A stretch of 64,000 nucleotides of DNA from NCBI RefSeq assembly GCF_008274215.1, contig NZ_VTPS01000001.1:186001-250000 (forward strand), in the 5' to 3' direction. Under the pieces are notes generated by a model that searched no databases, had not been told where the DNA came from, and saw nothing but the letters and a program-made list of their open reading frames with translations. The DNA is from Calorimonas adulescens (GTDB lineage Bacteria; Bacillota; Thermoanaerobacteria; Thermoanaerobacterales; UBA4877). Positions 60,234-64,000 of the stretch are shown one piece after another. The first letter of the stretch is position 1, and every line of letters starts with the position of its first letter. The position numbers and the translations under genes were made by a program.

Positions 60234-60262
60234 TTTACAGAGTCGTAATGTTGCAATAATAT
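60234..60262 (+). promoter_or_regulatory. Rightward promoter for the CI-like repressor operon
   Basis: TTTACA (60,234-60,239), 17-base spacer, TAATAT (60,257-60,262). It lies 18 bases before the repressor start. A half operator (GGTAAG) at 60,263-60,268 may give autoregulation. Confidence 0.55.
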
Positions 60263-60280
60263 GGTAAGAGGGGTGATATA

Positions 60281-60670
60281 TTGATAAATTTCAGCGAAAA
60301 CTTGAGCCGGATTATGGAGGCTCGAGGTATAAATCAGAAGTGGCTTGCTGATGCAGCTAACACCACTGAAGCCACTATCTCACGGTATGTAAATGGAGTC
60401 CATAAGCCCAATATAGACATCGTGGTAGATATAGCGAAGGCTCTTGGCGTTTCTGTTGATTACCTCCTTGGCTTAACCTCAGTCTCCGCTTATAAAGAAG
60501 AGCGTAATCCAGAACTGCGTCTTCTCACTTCATGCTATAGCAAAGCGTCCGAAAGGGACCGCAAGCTTATTTGGGGCATATTGGAAGATTACATGACTGC
60601 TGAGGAAAGGGGCTTCATTTCACACTTTCTGCCAGACGAGAAGAAAAGCAAAAACAGCGGAGCAGTATAA
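60281..60670 (+). CDS. CI-like lysogeny repressor (XRE family)
   Basis: A 129-residue protein with an N-terminal helix-turn-helix (NQKWLADAANTTEATISRYVNGVHKPNIDIVVDIAKALGVSVDYLLG) and a helical C-terminal half without a peptidase (LexA-like) domain. It is divergent from the Cro-like gene, with the operator between them, and is therefore the probable master repressor. Without a self-cleavage domain, induction would need another signal or an antirepressor. GAGGGGTG precedes its start. Confidence 0.88.
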   Translation: MINFSENLSRIMEARGINQKWLADAANTTEATISRYVNGVHKPNIDIVVDIAKALGVSVDYLLGLTSVSAYKEERNPELRLLTSCYSKASERDRKLIWGILEDYMTAEERGFISHFLPDEKKSKNSGAV

Positions 60671-60721
60671 TGCGAGAAGGTAATATCATACACGTTGATT
60701 TCGGTGTAAAGGGGGTGGACC

Positions 60722-61297
60722 ATGATAATGCTAACAGGTAATGAACATTTTACATATGACGGTATGCCAATAGGCGTGCTTTTAAATGATTTTTGGTCTT
60801 GGAGCTCATCTGATTTGCTTAATAATACTCTTCGTGGGGCACTTGCAGAATTTATTATCGGCTCCGCTCTTGGTATTGATTTTTCAACTTGCAGGCGTGA
60901 CTGGGAATCTTTCGATTTGCTATCTCCATCCGGCTACAGGATTGAGGTAAAATCGTCAGCATACCTTCAATCTTGGGAGCAAAGTAAGTTATCCAGGATT
61001 CAATTTAGTATACGTCCTTCACGTTCATGGACTTCTGACAGCGGGTATAGTGATACTATAGTTCGTCAATCCGACATTTACGTCTTCTGTCTCTTTGCAT
61101 GTAAGGAGAAATCTTCATCTAATCCTCTTGACTTAACACAATGGGAGTTTTATATTCTTCCTACAAAAGTACTTGATGATGCTTGCGGTGACCAGGTTTC
61201 TATTACTTTGTCATCCCTCATTAAACTTAACCCGATAAAATCAAATTATGGGGAGCTGGCAAATAAAATCGAGGAGGTATACAAAAATGGGAGCTAA
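60722..61297 (+). CDS. PD-(D/E)XK-type nuclease-like accessory protein, expressed with the repressor
   Basis: A 191-residue protein with GALAEFIIGSALGIDFSTCRRDWESFDLLSPSGYRIEVKSSAYLQSW: an E near the start, a D in the DLL strand and an ExK (IEVKSSA), the layout of restriction-endonuclease-like folds. It is transcribed from the lysogeny promoter, 51 bases after the repressor, so it is active in the prophage state and is a candidate for defence against other phages. The frame is rightward, like the repressor, and overlaps the next gene. GGGGGTG precedes the ATG. Confidence 0.65.
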   Translation: MIMLTGNEHFTYDGMPIGVLLNDFWSWSSSDLLNNTLRGALAEFIIGSALGIDFSTCRRDWESFDLLSPSGYRIEVKSSAYLQSWEQSKLSRIQFSIRPSRSWTSDSGYSDTIVRQSDIYVFCLFACKEKSSSNPLDLTQWEFYILPTKVLDDACGDQVSITLSSLIKLNPIKSNYGELANKIEEVYKNGS

Positions 61298-61634
61298 AAA
61301 CATGGTGGTATCCGGCGACTACAAGGGCAAAGCTGTTTCCCAGGTAAGAGGAACAGCATTCATAACGACCGGCCTTTTTAAGTCTATCAATATCGATAAA
61401 AACACAGTGGAATCGTATGAGGTTTTGGACGAGGAACATCAAAAGAGCGCAACAAGCGCAGTTGGCAGGGCTGCTGTTGGAGGACTTCTTCTTGGACCTG
61501 TCGGACTTCTTGCAGGATTGAGTGCTAAAACAAAAGGAGCGTATTACATAGCACTTCAATTCAAAGATGGAAAGAGAAGCTTGATTGAGGCAGACGATAA
61601 AGTCTACAAAGCAATCATGCAGCAATTGTTTTGA
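61287..61634 (+). CDS. Glycine-zipper-type small membrane/surface protein
   Basis: A 115-residue protein: an N-terminal beta domain (VVSGDYKGKAVSQVRGTAFITTG, YEVLDEEHQKS), a Gly/Ala/Leu segment (AVGRAAVGGLLLGPVGLLAGL, about 63-83) able to insert in membranes, and a final domain QFKDGKRSLIEADDKVYKAI. Similar proteins occur in Firmicutes phages and mobile elements, without a known role. Start at ATG 61,287 after AGGAGG; it overlaps the nuclease-like gene by 11 bases and ends before a terminator. Confidence 0.65.
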   Translation: MGAKNMVVSGDYKGKAVSQVRGTAFITTGLFKSINIDKNTVESYEVLDEEHQKSATSAVGRAAVGGLLLGPVGLLAGLSAKTKGAYYIALQFKDGKRSLIEADDKVYKAIMQQLF

Positions 61635-61647
61635 GGGAACAAAAATC

Positions 61648-61672
61648 GCCCTGCCATAAGGTAGGGCTTTCT
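61648..61672 (+). terminator. Rho-independent terminator of the repressor operon
   Basis: GCCCTGCC-ATAA-GGTAGGGC (61,648-61,667) followed by TTTCTCTTTG. It ends the repressor-nuclease-membrane protein transcript just before the iteron field. Confidence 0.85.
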
Positions 61673-61688
61673 CTTTGCTTTCTTTAGT

Positions 61689-61993
61689 TGTCCCATGGAT
61701 TGTCCGGTGGACTGTCCTATGGACGCTATATATTTATATAAATATATATTATATGGTAATGGTACTGGTGATGGTGATGGTTACATAGGATTGTCACACG
61801 GACTGTCCTATGGACTGTCCAGCGGACGAAAGCTGAAAGTGTTGATTTATCAATATGTTTCATAAAAGCATAAATTTTCATCTTTGCCATTTTTAACGTG
61901 TAATGATGAAAAATTCTGTGACAGTCTTCGGATTATTATATGGACGTTCACATGGACAGTCCAATGGATTGTCCTATGGACTGTCCTATGGAC
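61689..61993. repeat. Iteron field with AT-only tract, candidate phage replication origin
   Basis: This 375-base gap (61,635-62,009) holds three clusters of 12-base units of the type TGTCCNATGGAC: 61,689-61,724, 61,792-61,827 and 61,941-61,993, in phase. Between the first two is a run of 28 A/T bases (61,727-61,754) and GGTGAT triplets. The same unit is in the replisome organizer gene. The combination is typical of an initiator-bound origin. The last cluster reaches to the integrase ribosome site. Confidence 0.7.
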
Positions 61994-62009
61994 ACAGGAG
62001 GTTGAGCAA

Positions 62010-63746
62010 GTGAAAAGAAAATTATCAGATACTTTAAATAAACAAAAAGCAGCGTTATATATAAGAGTTTCAACGCACTGGCAAATTGACAAGGATAGCC
62101 TTCCTCTTCAACGTGAGGATTTAACTAACTATACTAAATATGCTCTTGGCATCGATTCTTACGAGATATTCGAGGATGCAGGTTATTCTGCTAAAAATAC
62201 GGACCGACCGGCATATCAACAAATGATGGCAAGAATGCGTACCGGCGAATTTACGCACCTGGTTGTCTGGAAAATTGACCGCATAAGCCGTAATCTTCTT
62301 GACTTCGCAGCCATGTATGATGAAATCAAAAAACTTGGCGTTACATTCGTCAGTAAAAACGAACAATTCGATACCTCATCTGCTATGGGCGAGGCTATGC
62401 TCAAGATAATCCTGGTCTTTGCAGAGCTTGAGAGAAACATGACATCAGAGCGTGTTTCTGCTGTTATGTTATCAAGGGCTGGAAATGGTCTTTGGAACGG
62501 AGGTAAGATACCATACGGATACGATTATAACGAGGAGACCGGCGTATTTTCAATTAATAAAAATGAAGCAGAGATTGTCAGATTCATGTATAACTACTAT
62601 GAACAGGAACGTTCGTTGCTTAAGGTAGCAAAAAATCTAAACGAGAGAGGCATACCTACCAGGAAAGGAAACACATGGAGCCCAGTAACCGTATCTATTA
62701 TACTGAAAAGCCCGTTCTACATAGGTACGATGAGATATAACTACCTTAGAGAGTCAAAGCGAAACAATATAAAACCTGAAAGCGAGTGGATACTAATTGA
62801 GGACCATCACCCAGCTATCATTGAAAAGGAGCAATGGATTCGAGTGAGCGAATATTTATCAGAAAACCAGCGGAACCGGAAAAATTCAAGCAAGACATAT
62901 TCCAGGAAGAATATCCATATATTTGCCGGACTGCTTAAATGCGGATATTGCGGCAGCGGAATGCCCAGCACTGTTGACCGTGCGAGGTCCGATGGGTGGA
63001 GACCGTCTATATATTCATGCTCAAGAAAACGTCGGTTCAATGACTGCCCAAACAAATACATTTCCGATATTACCCTTGGCCCATTTGTATTGAACTATAT
63101 TGCTAACATGATGAAGGCCCAGCGCAGCTTCGGCAAAACTACTTCCATTGAAGTGCTGGAGAAAAAGCTGCTGCGTGGTGATACCTTTTCAGATGTGGAA
63201 CATATCGACAGGCCAGGCTTGGAGGAGCTATACAATTCTCTCCGAGCAGGCAAAACTACAAGCGTGGACTATGTTACTCCCGCCGTATCATCTGACATAT
63301 ATTCATCTGGCGAAGACAGAGAAAGGGACCTGCTTGTATCGGAAAAACGCAAAAAAGAACGTGCTCTTGCAAGACTAAAAAGCTTATACCTTTACGATGA
63401 AGAAGCAATATCGGAGAAGGACTACTTGGTGGAACAGAAGAAACTCAAAGACTCTATCAAAGAGATTGATAAACGTCTTGAGGAAATCGAAAAAAACAGC
63501 TCTCTGCACTTTACACTTTCCGATGAAGAGTTCATAGCAAAGGCAAGCTACTTCATTATGTCACAGCAATTGACTGATAAAAGGCATATCGATTACGAGA
63601 AGTTTATACGTAAAATTGACCCTAAAATAGTCAAGGATTTTCTTAATTCTATCGTTCAAAACTTTTGTATAAAAAACGGCAAAATCGTATCAATTCGCTT
63701 CAAAAATGGTCTGGAACACAGATTTTTATACAAATCAGAAGAATAG
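62010..63746 (+). CDS. int: Large serine recombinase (phage integrase)
   Basis: A 578-residue integrase. Resolvase domain (about 14-155) with the catalytic Ser21 in YIRVS and LVVWKIDRISRN; recombinase domain (about 170-290: GKIPYGYDYNEETG); zinc ribbon with CGYCGSGMP and CSRKRRFNDC; and a C-terminal coiled coil (about 445-500). I start it at GTG 62,010 after AGGAGG; the open frame begins at 61,884 but its first 42 residues are translated repeat DNA. Its gene ends 76 bases from attR. It catalyses integration at queA. Confidence 0.93.
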   Translation: MKRKLSDTLNKQKAALYIRVSTHWQIDKDSLPLQREDLTNYTKYALGIDSYEIFEDAGYSAKNTDRPAYQQMMARMRTGEFTHLVVWKIDRISRNLLDFAAMYDEIKKLGVTFVSKNEQFDTSSAMGEAMLKIILVFAELERNMTSERVSAVMLSRAGNGLWNGGKIPYGYDYNEETGVFSINKNEAEIVRFMYNYYEQERSLLKVAKNLNERGIPTRKGNTWSPVTVSIILKSPFYIGTMRYNYLRESKRNNIKPESEWILIEDHHPAIIEKEQWIRVSEYLSENQRNRKNSSKTYSRKNIHIFAGLLKCGYCGSGMPSTVDRARSDGWRPSIYSCSRKRRFNDCPNKYISDITLGPFVLNYIANMMKAQRSFGKTTSIEVLEKKLLRGDTFSDVEHIDRPGLEELYNSLRAGKTTSVDYVTPAVSSDIYSSGEDRERDLLVSEKRKKERALARLKSLYLYDEEAISEKDYLVEQKKLKDSIKEIDKRLEEIEKNSSLHFTLSDEEFIAKASYFIMSQQLTDKRHIDYEKFIRKIDPKIVKDFLNSIVQNFCIKNGKIVSIRFKNGLEHRFLYKSEE

Positions 63747-63749
63747 CAG

Positions 63750-63781
63750 AAAGCCCATATACCGCTTGGTATAAGGGCTTT
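63750..63781. terminator. Hairpin between integrase and queA ends
   Basis: AAAGCCCATATACC and GGTATAAGGGCTTT around GCTT, with one bulge. It lies in the 65-base gap between two converging genes and could stop both; T-runs are short on both sides. Confidence 0.6.
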
Positions 63782-63811
63782 CGGGCTTCTGCATCCTCTG
63801 AAAAAAATCTG

Positions 63812-64000
63812 TTAAACTATGAGCATTGCATCTCCAAAGCTGAAAAACCTGTAACGGTTTTCCACAGCGATCCTGTAAGCATTTAAGATGTTTTCTCTCC
63901 CAGCCAAAGCACTTACCAGCATAATAAGGGTAGATTCGGGAAGATGAAAGTTTGTTATTAAAGCATCAATAACCTTAAACTTATACCCTGGATAGATAAA
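63812..64000 (-). CDS. queA: tRNA preQ1(34) S-adenosylmethionine ribosyltransferase-isomerase, 3' end only
   Basis: The C-terminal 62 residues of QueA, from [21 protein letters not shown] to GDAMLIV-stop; the gene continues beyond the window. QueA makes epoxyqueuosine from preQ1-tRNA using SAM. The frame is intact up to the prophage junction, but the last six or so codons (from 63,832 down to 63,812) come from the phage right arm and replace the original GDAMLII end found at 13,406. Confidence 0.95.
   Translation of the reverse strand, partial: FIYPGYKFKVIDALITNFHLPESTLIMLVSALAGRENILNAYRIAVENRYRFFSFGDAMLIV
63822..63835. other. attR, right prophage junction inside queA
   Basis: AGCATTGCATCTCC matches AGCATAGCATCCCC at the left junction, with GCATC (63,828-63,832) identical. 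Host queA lies to the right, phage to the left. Non-palindromic dinucleotides such as CA or TC inside GCATC could be the exchange centre. Confidence 0.8.

Larger units (their letters stand above)
13422..63832. mobile_element. Complete contractile-tailed (myovirus-type) prophage, about 50.4 kb, with a DGR
   Basis: Boundaries come from the split queA 3' end and the shared GCATC core. The element has a serine integrase at its right end, a CI/Cro-like switch, replication and recombination genes, terminases, portal, DUF2184-type capsid, sheath, tube, tape measure, baseplate, holin and amidase. Nearly all genes are on the minus strand; only the repressor, two accessory genes and the integrase point right. 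I saw no frameshifted or truncated structural gene, so it may be inducible. Confidence 0.93.

Noticed and set aside
60670-60741. 23-codon frame between the repressor and the nuclease-like gene
   Set aside because: Overlaps the next ribosome site, has no clear ribosome site of its own and no recognisable similarity.
61689-61993. CRISPR-like array
   Set aside because: The repeats are 12 bp, directly tandem, without unique spacers, and no cas genes are present.
61884-62009. N-terminal extension of the integrase (42 residues rich in Trp-Thr-Val)
   Set aside because: It is translated iteron DNA with no ribosome site; the GTG at 62,010 has AGGAGG and begins at the normal resolvase N-terminus.
63812-64000. 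queA broken by the prophage
   Set aside because: The frame continues across the junction and ends with the expected DAMLIV-stop, so only the last codons are swapped.

Overview
The window is a low-GC Clostridia-type (Firmicutes) chromosome carrying one integrated, apparently complete contractile-tailed temperate phage of about 50.4 kb. The host assignment rests on the secDF-yajC-tgt-queA block, the SCIFF peptide/maturase pair (scfA-scfB), which is a Clostridia marker, RelA-Apt-Dtd next to one another, and strong AGGAGG ribosome sites with frequent TTG/GTG starts. I cannot name the species.

Host left part (1-13,421, all genes on the minus strand): reading with transcription, PsiE/CorC-like membrane protein, tgt, yajC, a TIGR04086-type membrane protein, scfA, scfB, gamma-carbonic anhydrase, then secD-secF, a phasin-like protein, ubiB and a LapA-like protein, then apt, relA, dtd and a metallo-beta-lactamase-fold hydrolase cut by the window edge. 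Clear -35/-10 promoters precede apt and secD, and a terminator/attenuator lies between scfA and scfB. The end of queA is at the far right edge (63,812-64,000), so queA and the tgt operon were neighbours before the phage inserted.

Prophage (about 13,422-63,832): a large serine integrase at the right end has inserted the element into the last codons of queA. The phage right arm supplies a new in-frame queA 3' end (GDAMLIV-stop). The original host end (GDAMLII-stop) is stranded 50 kb away at the left junction. The left arm carries an outward promoter aimed at the tgt operon.

From left to right the prophage holds: a small-protein operon under a repressor-controlled promoter (13.6-15.7 kb); the lysis genes (holin, amidase, small membrane proteins; 15.9-18.0 kb); a complete diversity-generating retroelement (DGR; 18.0-21.0 kb) with reverse transcriptase, template repeat, Avd and a lectin-fold target with the variable repeat; the baseplate and tail (21.0-32.2 kb) with a -1 frameshifted tail chaperone, sheath and tube; head and connector genes (32.2-38 kb); a 1004-residue portal-Nudix-ADP-ribosyltransferase fusion; the terminases; a ParB-like protein plus adenine methyltransferase; a tRNA-Lys; a phage metK; replication and recombination genes (Bet annealing protein, PD-(D/E)XK nuclease, DnaC-like loader, replisome organizer, RusA); an orphan lectin-fold (DUF6273-like) gene that looks like a second variable protein; and the Cro/CI switch at 59.9-60.7 kb. 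Beyond the repressor lie two rightward accessory genes, a 12-bp iteron field with an AT-only tract (candidate origin), and the integrase.

How the parts work together: the repressor at 60,281 probably binds an 18-bp palindrome (ACTTACGATATGGTAAGT type) found at the early promoter, at the far-left accessory promoter and at several internal points, so a single repressor may silence both ends of the phage. The DGR would diversify the host-binding surface of the tail-tip lectin-fold protein. Most interesting for follow-up: the complete DGR, the codon signature of a second variable protein without a template, the portal-Nudix-ART fusion, the queA-restoring attachment site with outward promoter, the shared iterons, and the repressor-linked nuclease/membrane-protein operon. 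All functional statements are from sequence reading and family knowledge; no database search was run.
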